A DNA stretch of 64,000 bases from Alopecurus myosuroides (GCA_028641055.1 CM054062.1:140286682-140350681); one strand, 5' to 3'. Shown: positions 36,007 through 47,113, counted from the stretch's first letter. The notes: generated by a model from the letters alone, not told the origin. Program-made: numbers and translations.

Positions 36007-36925
36007 TGTCGGGGTAATGGATAGCAGGTACCCAGACCCGTCTGCCAAGACAAGGTCAAAGACCCGTGGGATCCAGTCAACCAGAGGTGCATCAAGCAAG
36101 ACTCCGTGCAAGGAACGGCCTCGCGAGAAATCGATCCTCATGAGGAAACTCTCAACCTTGGGACTTAGCAGAATGGGGCAACCATGCCTCCGCCTCGCGG
36201 ATCTCCGTGAGGAATCTTCATCAACACATCTCCGCGAGGATACAACACTCGGTCCACCCGTGACTCTTTGACCGGAGGGCACATGTCTCTGCCCTGCCGC
36301 AGAGACAAAACGGATGATGAAGGAGGCAACAACGCCAGAGGGTGCAGACGAGAAAGCTTCCCATTTGCGTGATTAAAGACCACCGCCCATCTGTGGCACC
36401 CAAAGCGTCGCCCGAGACTTTCCTCTTCGGTGCCAGAAGACCATGACGGCATAAAGCTCCTCCACGAGTGTCATTCGTGAGGTCATCGTGAAGATCCAAC
36501 AGTCTGTTGTGGACCACCTCTTTAATCGATGGTGGACTATGTCCACCCGTAGCTTAGGCATTTGGTGTGTCCTTCCCTCGTCGCTTTGTGGTTTCCCTTC
36601 CCGCTCAATGAGCGGGAACAAGGAGCTGTCGCGACTATAATAAGGGCACCCTGTCCACCGAGGAAAGGGTTCGCATCCATAGCAACCTAGCCATCACTAT
36701 ACTATAACCTATCCAAGACGTGCAACCAGACAAGCAGGAGTAGGTATTTACCTCGCAAGAGGGGACGAACCTGGGTAAACCACTGTGTCCCTCTCTATCG
36801 TGCGCCTTGCTCGTCTCCTCGCCAAGCATCTGAACTTCCTAAGTGTCTTTCATTCACTCCCCCTTTCGAAACTAGTAATTAGGAGTTGAGTCCTTAATTA
36901 GGACCAAACAAACCACTCTCCGACA
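36007..36925 (+). repeat. 5' LTR of Gypsy A (Tat-like)
   Basis: Starts TGTCGGGGTAATGG and ends CTCTCCGACA, 919 bp, followed directly by a primer-site-like sequence. TATA-like ATAATAAGG lies near 36636. It shares the GACAAGCAGGAGTAGG...AACCTGGGTAAA block with the other two related LTRs. The 5 bp before it (CGATG) would be the target duplication. Confidence 0.8.
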
Positions 36926-36945
36926 TTTAGCGCGCTAGGTAGGGG
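36926..36945 (+). other. Gypsy A primer binding site, degenerate
   Basis: TTTAGCGCGCTAGGTAGGGG directly follows the LTR and is a decayed version of the TTTGGCGCGCCAGGTAGGGG found in Gypsy B. Confidence 0.7.
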
Positions 36946-36975
36946 GTGTGTGATTCACTTTCCAGTTCCTCCAAC

Positions 36976-37088
36976 ATGGTGGAGACGCGCGAAGAGCGCG
37001 TGCGCCGCCGCGCGGAGGCCAACGCCACCACAAGCGGCAACGGACTTGTTGTCGGCAATGACAATGTCGAGCGTTCCCACGCCAACGC
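36976..37088 (+). pseudogene. Gypsy A gag, first fragment
   Basis: ATG 36976 opens MVETREERVRRRAEANATTS, the arginine-rich start of gag. It is cut at 37088 by the Angela-like solo LTR and resumes at 40883. The break carries an imperfect duplication (AACGC/AGCGC). Confidence 0.6.
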
Positions 37089-37496
37089 TATTTGTGTACG
37101 TAGCATAATTTTAAAATTTGTCATCCTACGTATAGCACACATGATCTACTATGCAGGTAAAGGCATGGATACATCTGATTCGTTACTGACATGAAGCGCA
37201 GAAGTAGTGTCGACGACGATGTCGGTGATGCCTAATGAAGAGTCCCACGGGTAAGCCTAGCAGTGTGACTGTTGCCGATTTCCCGTATCCCACCTTCTAG
37301 ATCCAGCAGAGTGAGGGTATCACGTGTTGCCCCTCTGAGAGCTCGCACACATACGTCTGTCAAAGTCCTGCAGCGCTTCGCCGTCCATAACTAGGCACCA
37401 CATGTTTGCAATTGAGGTGGAGAAGTCCCAACACATGGGAAAGAGAGGGATAGAGATTAGGGCTAGGTCTAATCGAGAGAGATAGTCATTATCTCC

Positions 37497-37650
37497 GAAT
37501 TAGAAGAGGCCCTAAACCAATTAGAGTGTTTCTAATCATAAGCTCTAATTCAATTAGAGATGTTCTAATTAGACCCTCTAATCCAATTAGAGAGATTCTA
37601 ATTATAAGCTCTAATTTAATTAGAGTGTCTCTAATTATATCTCTAATCCC
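37497..37650 (+). repeat. AT-rich palindromic tandem repeat, about 33-bp unit
   Basis: Four to five units each contain an inverted pair around CTCTAATTcAATTAGAG, followed by a TTCTAATTA spacer. Units vary slightly and the repeat reads open in two frames by its periodicity only. It lies in the Angela-like LTR. Confidence 0.75.
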
Positions 37651-39042
37651 GAGAGAGAGGGGGAGAATTGCACGAAGGCCAATTGTGTGTCTCAACAATG
37701 ACGGGGGGAGTGTGATTATATAGTGGAACAAGGGACGGGACTTTTCTTGGGGGGGGGGGTCGGTTTACCCCTCCCTCCCTTGGCCGCACCAGGGCCCCTA
37801 GGAGCATTCGGATTGGACTCCTAGATGGAGTCCAATCCCCCTCCTTTTTTCTTCTTCTTTTTTATTTTCCACTTTTTCATCCTTATTTATTTATCAAATA
37901 AAACTCAGGGAAAATCTAGGGAAGGCCAATGCGCATTATGAGACCATGGGTCCCACTCGGAAGCCCCTAAAATTAGGGTTTGCCCACAACAGGAAATCTG
38001 CCCCCCTCCGACACTGCCCCCCTATATGTAAAGTCTCGCGAAACTCTTCTGGAACCCCTGACCCCTATAGATAAAATCATAGACCTTATCTAACGATGTC
38101 AGAAACATATTCCCGACATCCCGGGATATCTCATATCCTCCGTTATATCGCATATAACATTCTTCTTACACCGGCATTATTTCTCTCGTATGGTAACTTT
38201 CCAAAAACGACTACGGTTGACACCAAACTTGTTTCTGCAATATCTTAATGACATCGACCATTACCTATTGATGTTATAAACATATTTCCAGCATCTCCGA
38301 ACATCTCATGTCCTCCATAATATATCTTGAATATTTATTCTATAATGTCGGAATTGCCCAAATGATACTCTACTCACCTCCGGACCATCCAATGCAAACA
38401 ACAGACTTTAGCGCCTTAAGTGTGTGACCCTTACAGGTTAGATAACTAGTAGACATGATTGGAAAACCATTTTCCTAATAAATAATCAACATGGTGACCA
38501 TGACGTCCATATTGATTCCTACAAGTTATATGAAGAAAATTGTTGAACCTGTTGGTTGTTAAACCTATAGGTTGTTAAATACGTTCCTATTACTTCACGA
38601 TACCAATCAATACCTCGGGACGAGATAAATGATAAGGGCATCTCCAGCCATCCCCCCCAGAGCCCCCCCAGGGGGGCCTTTTTGCGGCGGAAGCGGCGAA
38701 TAGCGCCGTTTCTTCACCACTCGGCCCCCCAGAGGCCCAAATAGCGCCGTTTTGGCGCTATTTCGCGCCGCGGCACCCAGGCCAAACCCAGCCCGCTGGG
38801 TTCGGCCTGGGGGGGCGAAACTGCGCGGCCGTGCGTGTGGGCCAGCTCTGTCAGCGACGCGACGAGAAAAGCGCGGGAACAGAACCGCCCCGTGATAATC
38901 TTCTCGGCTCGCGCGTCGGTCAAAGGCTGCCGGCGTTTATGGCATGGCGGCCGCCCAATGCATGCGCCCGTTCAACGGCTGCCGGCGTAATGGCGTGGCG
39001 GGCGGCAGCGAGGGGACGCGCCGCAGTAAATGCCCGGCCGCC

Positions 39043-39050
39043 TATAAAAT
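39043..39050 (+). promoter_or_regulatory. TATA box of the Harbinger-borne gene
   Basis: CCTATAAAATCC, a canonical plant TATA box, lies 100 bp upstream of ATG 39143 with a GC-rich leader between. Confidence 0.6.
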
Positions 39051-39142
39051 CCCCCCGCATCTCGCCGCGCTCGCCATTCTTCCACCGGCGCACTCCCTCT
39101 TCTCTTCTTCCTCTCGGCGCTCTCCTCTCCCCCCGTTCTCCC

Positions 39143-39950
39143 ATGCAAATGGCCAGCCACAAGGACGACGCAGCGGCCAACGGGTTCCCCCGCCGCAACC
39201 TTCGCCGGGGCGAGGCGACGGCGTTGTACCGCGCGGGCTACCCGTGCCCGCCGGACGTGCGCCTCCCGAGCTCCGGCACTGGGCAGAGCCGCTGGGCACT
39301 CAGCAGCGGAGGCCCAGCCGTGGGCAGCGCGCCGGACGGGAGCCTCCGCTTCGTCGGCGACGTCGAGCTCCTCCGGCGCCCAATCACTCTCTACTTCCCC
39401 CCCTTTTCTGAACACCGAGGCGCCTTCCCGCAGGCGTAGCGGCGGCGCCCTCCGCATCGGCGAGCCACGCTTCGAACGCGTGGTTCGCCCGAAGACCGAG
39501 GACGCCGGCGACGACGAGGACGAGTGGCCCGACCAGAAGGTCGCGGAGCAGCTGTCCTTGGACACGCTCCAGCCGCTCGACGCCGACGCCGCGGCGTCGT
39601 GGAGCCTGCAGGAGAGCACCACGGCGGAGCTGGAGCTCCAGCGCCGCCTTATAGCGGAAGCCGAGAAGCGCAAGGAGGCGCGCGACAGAGAGGCCGCCGC
39701 CAAGGCGGCCCGCCTCCGCGTCCCGCCCCCGCCGCCGCAGAAGGAGAACGTCTACATCGTCCTCGACCCCGATACCGACGAGGACGACGAGATCCAGCAA
39801 GCCCTCGCGGCGAGCAGGTGGGGCGGCTGCGGCGATGCCGGACAGGGGACCAGCAAGCGCCCCGGCGATGGCCCCAACGACGACGACGACGACGACGACG
39901 ACGGCGGCGACTACAGCCAGGCCATCGCCGCCAGCCTCGGCCTTCTTTAG
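39143..39950 (+). pseudogene. Uncharacterised GC-rich protein gene borne by a Harbinger-like element, frameshifted
   Basis: ATG 39143 opens MQMASHKDDAAANGFPRRNL and continues GEATALYRAGYPCPPDVRLP, reading to a stop at 39439. A second frame (to 39950) begins GGALRIGEPRFERVVRPKTED, has a helical K/E/R/A segment (LELQRRLIAEAEKRKEARDR), then VYIVLDPDTDEDDE and an aspartate run before the stop. From memory, similar Triticeae proteins have the same N- and C-terminal blocks with a longer middle, so this copy probably has both a frameshift and a deletion near 39390-39440. No function is known. The acidic tail and basic N-terminus suggest a nuclear or chromatin role, but this is speculation. Confidence 0.6.
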
Positions 39951-40032
39951 ATTTCCTAGTCTAGTTTAGTTTAAATTTCAGTTCTATTTTTTTAAAATTT
40001 GCGCCAAATATGTACGCACTTCGCCTAAATTC

Positions 40033-40038
40033 AATAAA
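40033..40038 (+). terminator. Polyadenylation signal of the Harbinger-borne gene
   Basis: AATAAA lies about 83 bp after the stop at 39950 in an AT-rich stretch. Confidence 0.45.
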
Positions 40039-40882
40039 AATCGTCTACTTTCAAATTGCGTTTTGTTTGGGCCGAATCATGGGCTCGGGGAGCGACTGGG
40101 AAGCCTGCCCCCCAGGTTCCAGAATAGCGCCGCTTAGCGCCGCGGTGGCCCCAAAACGACGGCGTTTTGGGCCCTGGGGGGGCGCAACGACTGGAGATGC
40201 CCTAAGACCGTGATTAAACTCTTTAATAACCTTATAAAATTATTCCCTATATTCGGTATGATTTCTTTTACTCGTTATCGTGACATAGTATCCCCATGAC
40301 TAGTGTCATTTCCTTGTCTACGTGTACTTATTTACCGATAATATTTCACCGAGTGGATCATGGATGTATCTCTTTATCAACTAGAGGAGTAATTCTCAAT
40401 CTTGAACTAGCACAACGAATAAATACTTTCGTGACCACCCAGTGTTAGCCTTTTTTATCACTCAGTTTACGGTGTGATACTTGACTATACCAAAATGATC
40501 CTTACAGTGAACATTATTGAATGTTCTCATGGTCTAAGGAAGTAAAGAATACAACCATTCTACGATACTACTATTTACTAAACTAATATCTTAGTATCTT
40601 AACTACTTGGGTCTACCCAGCCACAATGTTGAAACAACATTGCGATCCCATTAATATTGACATAAAAAATGTCCATGACCAGGAAAACGTGGTCATCTAA
40701 TATTAATGAGTTTGTCTATGAGACATGAAAAAGGGTTATAACGGTGTGCTTATGTTTCTACAATTGCGTACGGGTTTTCCTCTGAATTTCATGTTCAGTG
40801 ACCACAGCAGTTATAGCATAAAAACATAATACATTCATCATGAAACTGATTTATTTATTGTCTCTTGGGCATACAACCAACA

Positions 40883-41921
40883 AGCGCCGGAGGGAACATG
40901 CTTCGGAGCAGCCCTCTGGTCAACACTTTGTCATGGTGTCTCCGCTGAGACACCCGTCCCCGCAAGAAGCTCTGCGCATGGCGCAGGAACTCCTCCGCTA
41001 CACTCAAGAGGAGGGCACCCGCGAGGCATGGCTCGCCCGAGTCTCCGATCTGGTGCAAGTGGTCAGGGTTATGCTGACCCTAGCCCGCACAATGCCTCCT
41101 CCGCCAACGCCAACACCATTGCAACTCGCACGAGCTGCACAAGGGGCTACGGGGGCTCTAGGGGCTCCTCTACACAACGCCGAAGGTGGCACTGGGCCCA
41201 ACCGCATCGCACGCCCCGCTTCTCCGTCTCAAAGGGCGTCCTCGCCCAACGTCACTGGCGGTGGCCCCAACTGCGAAATCATCCAGCACACCCCGGAGGA
41301 TGCCCGCGTTGACATGGAGCGCAACCGCGAGCATCATGCCCTACAGGGCGTCACCCAAGCTGGCCGCAAAAACCACGTCGCTCCTTAGGATGGCATCATC
41401 GCCAACAACGGGGGCTTCATCGCGCTCTCCAAGGAGCTGCGCAAGGTCGGTTGTTCAACCCGCATGTTTCTCCTTGCTTTGATGGTGCCACTCTACCGCT
41501 CAACTTCCTGCAGCTCTACAGCCTCAGCATCCAGGCCGCCATGGGAGAGGGCAGGTGCATAGCCAACTGGTTCCCCATGGGCCCTCAAGGGCGCCACTCG
41601 CTCTTGGCTCATGAACCTTCCCTAGGGATCCCTCTCCTCCTGGGAGGAGCTATGCCAGAAGTTTGTCGCCAACTTCAAGGAGACGTACGAGCGTCCTCTC
41701 ACTGCCATCGACCTCAACGTCATGCGTCAGGGCCCCGGCGAGACTGTTTGCAGCTTCATCCAGCACTTCAGCCAAACCCGCAACAAGGTTGAGCGGATCT
41801 TCGACTCCATCGTCATTCAGGCGTTCAAGAACAGCGTCATCGACACTCGCATCCTCGAGAAACTAGGCATCTGGGACTACCTGGAGTGTGCTGTCGAACT
41901 CTTTGAGATGGCGTACAAGTG
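40883..41921 (+). pseudogene. Gypsy A gag, second fragment (capsid region)
   Basis: Several frames give gag-like sequence. The region at 40888-41388 is proline/alanine-rich with SPQEALRMAQELLRYTQEEG, then stops. The Retrotrans_gag-type capsid lies at 41640-41921 (SWEELCQKFVANFKETYERP, then MRQGPGETVCSFIQHFSQTRN), ending LFEMAYK at the Copia insertion. Capsid forms the virus-like particle. Frameshifts and a stop at 41388 make it non-functional. It continues at 43328. Confidence 0.7.
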
Positions 41922-43327
41922 TGAAATTAAAGTAGAGGCACCTAGAGGGGGTGTAAATAGGTGCTACGACCAATTTTAATTTTTCTTTAATAATTAGGCT
42001 TGACACAAAGGTAAATTCTCTAGATGATGCAACTACGGTGAATTTACCTATATGGCAAGGCAAGCACACTAACAATACAAGCAAGAGTAAAGTAGGAAGG
42101 GAACAAGGTAACCGATATGAAGCACACGGAGATACGATGTATTCCCGAGTTCCTCCTTGTTAAGGGAGTACGTCTCGTTGGAGGGGTGTGAGATCGCCAC
42201 AAAGTCCTACTCAACGCCACAAAGGCCTCACCCTATTCTCCGATGAGCCCCGACACAAAGGCCTAGTCCACCTTCCACTATTGATCCCCTTTGAGGCGGG
42301 AATCGAGTCCTTTACAAACAAGCTTGGGGCACACACCCACAACCAAATTGGGGGCTCCCAACAATATCAAATCACCAACAAGTGTAGCAATGGAGTCTAG
42401 GTTTTCCAGAAGGAAACCCTAGACTAGATCCCTCAAGAATACGAGGGGGAAATGAAGATCGACTCGGTGAAGATGTAGATCGGGGTCTTCTCCTTCAATC
42501 CTCCAAGTATCAACAAGTTTGGGTGGAGGGATTGGGAGAAATCTAACTTTGGAGGCTCAATAAATGCTTGTCTTCAATGCTGGAGCGAGCAACCTTTTGG
42601 GGAAGAAGGGGATGGGGTATTTATAGCCCCCTCCCCAAACTAGCTGTTTGACCCTTGTTCGTGCCTAGCGGTACTACCGCTGGGGCCAGCGGTACTACCG
42701 CTACCTGGCAACGTGAGCGGTACTGGGATGTCCCAGACACAGAGCGCGAGCGGTACCACCGCCAAAGTACCGTGGTACTCCAGCAGCGGTACTACCGCGA
42801 GTGCACACCGGTACTACCGCTGGCCACAACTTCGAATTAAATCGAAGTGGCTGGCGGTAGTACTAGGGAACTACCGCCCTAGTACCGTAAACGTTACCGT
42901 GAGCAAATCCTTGCTAGCGGTAGAAGGGCCGGTACTGAGGGCGGTACTACCGCTTCCTAGAAGCAGCGGTACTACCGCCAGTCAGTAACGGTACTACCGT
43001 TGAGCAAGGTTTTGCTCCTAGATTAATATGACCACATCGGTACTACCGAGCCAGTGTTGCTGAAGTACCACTGGATACAGTAGCGATTTTTCACTCTGGC
43101 GATACTTCTGGCGGTACTACCGCTTGCTGTGCAGAGCGGTACTACCGCTGGGCGCCTGGTACTACCGCTAGATCATGTTGATCTTGGTGTCGATGTCTTG
43201 GAATTCTCTTCGCCTTTTTGCGTCTAGTTGATATTTCCTGAAATACTTTGACGCGTTGTTAGATACTTAGTAGTGTTGTTATCAACTCCAAAACCTAAGA
43301 GAGATCAAAGATGCACATGCACTTTCA
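41922..43327 (-). mobile_element. Copia solo LTR (1406 bp)
   Basis: On the minus strand it starts TGAAAGTGCATGTGCATC and ends TAATTTCA. A perfect target duplication AAGTG flanks it (41917-41921 and 43328-43332), and its removal restores the gag frame (AYK|CAKAEED). It is the same family as the Copia LTR at 48951-50130: the shared 3' half contains CACAAAGGCC and GGGGCACACACCC. It carries a long palindromic repeat array in the U3 region. Confidence 0.9.
42655..43170. repeat. AGCGGTACTACCGCT palindromic repeat array
   Basis: At least ten copies of the near-palindrome GGTACTACCG, usually within AGCGGTACTACCGCT, are spaced irregularly at 20-70 bp over about 500 bp. Spacer sequences differ. The array occupies the U3 part of the Copia solo LTR. 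Confidence 0.9.
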
Positions 43328-43688
43328 AAGTGCGCCAAGGCCGAGGAGGACCGCCTCTTCAAGCACAATGATCCTGACGCGGAGCCAGATTCCGCTCCAT
43401 CCAAGACCATGGGGAAGGGCAAAGCTACCGACTCCAAGCGCAAAGTCACTCGAGTTGTCCTCGCCGCAGACCCCGAGCAGAAGCAGGCTCGTGGAGAGGA
43501 CCACGCCGGGAATAGCCAGCTCCTCTCGAAAGAACAACCGTCAGTTCTGCATTTTCCACAAGATGCATTCCCACGACACAGAAGACTGCTTCAAATTCTA
43601 GAAGATCCAGGACATTAAGGGAAATAGGTCTCGCGGTGGAAACCAAAGCAGGCAATGGGGCGGACAACTCAACTACTACAACCTCGAC
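43328..43688 (+). pseudogene. Gypsy A gag, third fragment with CCHC-like finger
   Basis: Continues gag after the Copia insertion (CAKAEEDRLFKHNDPDAEP), then by frameshift reads FCIFHKMHSHDTEDCFKF, a zinc-finger-like Cys/His motif of Tat-lineage gag, and an N/Q/G-rich tail. It is cut at 43688 by Gypsy B; the base pairs before the break, TCGAC, are the expected target duplication. Confidence 0.65.
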
Positions 43689-43989
43689 TGTCGGTCCAGT
43701 GAATACCAGGATACCACGGCCCGTCTGCTACGGCCCAGCCAATAGGAATTAAGAAGCACGCATAAGGGTGCCTCGTGAGGAAATCCTCCATCGGGAGCAT
43801 CTCACCTCTCTCGAGGTGCAACCAGCAGGAGGCTGGCCCTCCTGGAGAAGTTGTATCCGCCTCCACTCGGAGAGGAGCGCTACCTCGAGCTCTACGCTCC
43901 TCTCGAGAGGACCACATCCCTGTGCCACCCGGGGTGCGCATCCCCTCCTCTGGAGGTTGGGCGCTAAGCGCCATGGGGTACGTCGCATG

Positions 43990-44740
43990 GAGGAAAGGGT
44001 GGAGGCGCTTGGTCGTGGCGGAGGCGCACATTGACGCCGGAGCCAAGTGCGGATCCGAGCTATGCCATGGAAGGCCCGCTCTGGCTCCACATCTTTACGC
44101 AGGAACAGGAAGCCGCACTCAACGACACGTACCCAGGCTGGACGGGAAGCAGAAATGACGGCGACGGGCGGCAGCGCTGGTAGGGAAATGGCACGGTTGC
44201 CAGCATGCTCCATGACTACGGGTACGTCTCTCCTACGATAGGGCGCGTGAGGGCTGGCGCCGCCGTTCCGTGGCTCGGCCCGGCGGCCACTTCTCTGAAA
44301 AGGGAGAACGGCAGGTCGCCAATGCCGCCGCGACGGACAAGAGGCCTTGTGATCTGCGAGGCCAGCCAGGAAGCTTCGTCGCATCCCCGAGCGCCCGTCC
44401 AGGCCGTTGTGCCGCCGCCACCACCGAACTTCGACAATTACCAGTTTGAGCTGGACACAATGTTGACCGTGTCCATCTCGTTCAACAGGTCCCTCCCGCG
44501 CCGAAGGAAGTGGCGGAGAAGTGGTCCACCATCGATCACGCCCGCGAGCAGGGGATCGCGTCCGTTAGGGAGGACGCGTAGCTGATCGCCAGGTCGAGGA
44601 ACCGGTCGTCAAGGCAAAGCAGGATGTGGACGATGGCCGCGGCATCGGGTACGACGGGGACGCGTACGACAGCGGTGCGTACGAGCGGGTGCGGCGAGCC
44701 ACAGAGCGCACCTTGTTCCCCGACCATTTTCTATTTTACT
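43990..44740. other. GC-rich coding-like remnant of unknown origin
   Basis: Lies inside the Gypsy B LTR between LTR sequence and the CACTA end, and probably belongs to that CACTA element. One frame reads AMEGPLWLHIFTQEQEAALN, another VPPAPKEVAEKWSTIDHARE. No domain is recognised and every frame has stops. It could be a captured gene fragment or a decayed transposon gene. Confidence 0.35.
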
Positions 44741-45217
44741 TTTAGGTGATCTCGATCAATGTAAATACTATTTAATTTCAATGAAATCCGCCTTTTAAGT
44801 TTGAATGAAATGAATCCTCGATCGACTATTCCACTAATTCAATCGAGTTCAAAGTGTGTATTACGAGTTTATCACCGGTGTGAGAGATTTATACTATATA
44901 TCGTTCAAAAAATCGGCAACAGCTTTGCTGCCAACTAGAGATTAGAGTAGGTCTAAACTAGCATACGCCTCTAATCAGATATATTGAGAGACGTTCGTTT
45001 AATTTGGCCGCCTAACAAATATAGCAAGACGGTCCATTATAACAACCGACTATAATGAAATATTATTGGAGACGGTGAACACTCACAACCGGCTATAATA
45101 GTTGCAGAGACGGATCTCATTTTTTGACCGTATGAGGTACAACATTACAGGCGGTTAGATTTTTTCTGCACTAACCGGCTCTAGGCCCCGTCTTGGATGC
45201 TCGGTTTTGTACTAGCG
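44741..45217. mobile_element. CACTA-like transposon terminal region
   Basis: The right end reads CGGTTTTGTACTAGCG; inverted, this is CGCTAGTACAAAACCG, one base from a CACTA terminus. Upstream are repeated subterminal motifs on both strands: GACGGTCCATTATAA, CCGACTATAATG, GACGGTGAAC, CCGGCTATAATAG, GACGGATCTC. Such arrays are typical of CACTA (En/Spm) ends. A matching left terminus was not found, so the left limit is uncertain. Confidence 0.6.
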
Positions 45218-45673
45218 CAGCTTTGGGCACAGTTTCCATTTTCATGTATAAGTGTGGACAGCAGCTGCCCGCGCCAAAGCGCCGCCCAAAGCTTTCCTCT
45301 TCGATGCAAGAAGACCAAGCCGACGCTACAAGACGAGAAAAACGTCATCCAGAGCCCCCACCATCTATTAAGACCGCCATTGTTTGCATGCCATGATCGG
45401 TCTCCAACTTTTTCGTTATGTGCTAACCCTTTCCCTCCATGAAGGAGCTCACACCTTGTACCGTATCCATCACAGTACAATTCATGAGACAAGCAGGAGT
45501 AGGGTGTTACACCGCAAGGTGGCCTGAACCTGGGTAAAAAAACCGGTGTCTCCATTGTTGCTTGCTCCGAGCTTTCCTCACCAGACCTCACGAGGGGTGT
45601 AGTGAGCGTGGTTAGCCCCCCTGTGTCCAAACCTCTTGAGAGTCTCTGTCCTTAGATAGAGCACTCTCCCACA

Positions 45674-45694
45674 TTTGGCGCGCCAGGTAGGGGG
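45674..45694 (+). other. Gypsy B primer binding site
   Basis: TTTGGCGCGCCAGGTAGGGG immediately follows the LTR and is the better-preserved form of the Gypsy A site. Confidence 0.85.
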
Positions 45695-45723
45695 CTAAGG
45701 CGCTCCTTCACCTTCTCATCGCC

Positions 45724-47113
45724 ATGGTTGCCTCTCACGCTGAGCGTCCCGGACATAATGCCCGGTCTTGGAAGCGGGCATCCCTCGGCGGCCCCAACTC
45801 AAACTTCTCCAACAGCAAACCCCGTCGCTCCCTCTCCCTTATGTTGTGCCAAGGGCGTGATACGACGCCCGTCGGTGTGTCCCTCGCGGACCCGACCTGG
45901 TTCTTGCAGTGTTCTGTGCAGGCGACGCTCGCCCTGCAGCCATTGACCATACCTTTGCACGGTCGACAGTGCTCGTAGTAAGCCCTGCCAGCAGCACAGG
46001 AACTACCGTGTTGTCCGCCCGACGCCGCCGGCCACGACTCTTGGTTGGCCCACGTCACCAAGCTCGCTTGGGCCGCCGGAGCTGAGTCTGAGGCCCCTGG
46101 CGCCTCGTCCGCCACCCAAGAGCTCGCTAGAGCCACCACTGAAGCCATGCTCGTGGCTGACACCACGGAAACTCACGCACGTAAGACTCAATCCCACTCC
46201 GCGGATGACGCGTACCCCTGTCTCCCTCAAAGCGGCGCCTGTGCAAGCCCGGAGTACCCCAGCTACCATGAGCGGCACACCAGCCCGAGGGCAGGGTGCT
46301 GCTACGCGTTCTCCAATGACCTCTAGGAGGCAAGATGGCCCTCCGCGTTCCTTCCTCATCTGCCTCCATGCTACAGCGGTGACGCACCCTCTCTCAGCTT
46401 CATGTGGAGGTACGAGGCGAGCGTCCTGGCTGTTGGGGAACGCCTCTCGCATGGTTCCCCTGAGCTCTAGGCGAAAGGTGCTTCATGAGGTATTTCCCCT
46501 AGAGCTCAGGGGAACGCCTCTCGCATGGTTGATGAACCTCCCGGATGGTTCCATGGGCACGTGGTGCGTGCACGGTTTGTCCGTCGTTTCCGGCACTACG
46601 ACCGCTTCCTCCACGACGAGCCTAGGGCCACACTGTCATGTGGTGTTTCGCCAAGGGAGATGGTGGCGGTGACTCTCCTGAGGAAAGCAGCGCTCCCGAG
46701 AAAACTCACCACGTGGCAGGCATCCTAGGTGGCTCGCTGGTCCCCCCTCTCTACCCGCCACGTCAAGCAAGCCTCACAAGAGGTCAATGTTGTTCGCCAG
46801 AATGATGGGGCATCACCACAACCTTGCAAGTGGTCGCAATAGGAGATCTCCTTCAACATCACCGAACACCCCAGGTCTACCGTCTCCGTGGGCGCCATAC
46901 CCCTGGTCTGCACCCCCACGATAAAAAAAACATCACCGTCGCCAAGACGCTCATGACCAGGGGTGCATGCCTCAATGTGATCTTGCTAGGGACCTTCGAG
47001 AAGCTATGAGCACCTCGCGAGCGCATGATGGCCACAAGGCCGTTCACCAGCGCCACCAGTGGTACCACAGTCCCCCTGGAACGGGTGCGCCTGGCCATCA
47101 TATTCGGCACACG
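45724..47113 (+). pseudogene. Gypsy B gag, degenerate
   Basis: ATG 45724 opens MVASHAERPGHNARSWKRAS, but the frame stops at 45978. Further pieces in other frames include an alanine-rich segment (46045-46200) and capsid-like motifs near 46480-46700 (LRGTPLAWLMNLPDGS, then RARFVRRFRHYDRFLHDEP). No zinc finger is seen. Frameshifts and a direct/inverted repeat pair (46435-46530) disrupt it. Role when intact: particle capsid. Confidence 0.6.

Larger units (their letters stand above)
38636..40202 (+). mobile_element. Harbinger-like element (1567 bp) carrying an uncharacterised gene
   Basis: Termini are GGGCATCTCCAGCCATCC and, inverted, GGGCATCTCCAGTCGTTGCG. A perfect 3-bp target duplication TAA lies at 38633-38635 and 40203-40205. 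Subterminal regions are GC-rich, share TAGCGCCG motifs and can pair with each other. No transposase is present. It carries a TATA box, a GC-rich ORF and a polyadenylation signal in gene-like order. Confidence 0.85.
37089..40882 (-). mobile_element. BARE/Angela-like Copia solo LTR, interrupted by a Harbinger-like element
   Basis: Read on the minus strand, the right end starts TGTTGGTTGTATGCCCAAGA and the left end finishes TATGCTACGTACACAAATA. These are diverged forms of the BARE/WIS/Angela termini (TGTTGG...GCCCTAGAGGCAATAA and ...TATGCTACGTTACCCAACA). Flanks AACGC (37084-37088) and AGCGC (40883-40887) match at 4 of 5 bases. Without the internal 38636-40202 element plus its TAA copy, the LTR is about 2.2 kb. 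No primer site or internal region is attached, so it is a solo LTR. Confidence 0.7.
43689..45673 (+). repeat. 5' LTR of Gypsy B, with insertion
   Basis: Starts TGTCGGTCCAGTGAATACC and ends CACTCTCCCACA, followed by the primer site. The left part (43689 to about 43985) and right part (45218-45673) align with the LTR 31655-32541, including CCAGCAGGAGGCTGG and GACAAGCAGGAGTAGGG. The middle is foreign (CACTA end and GC-rich remnant). Confidence 0.75.

Noticed and set aside
38831..39142. N-terminal extension of the Harbinger-borne ORF
   Set aside because: Lies upstream of and across the TATA box at 39043; ATG 39143 is the sensible start.
42655..43170. CRISPR-like array of short repeats
   Set aside because: Plant transposon context, irregular spacing and imperfect repeats; it is an LTR palindrome array.
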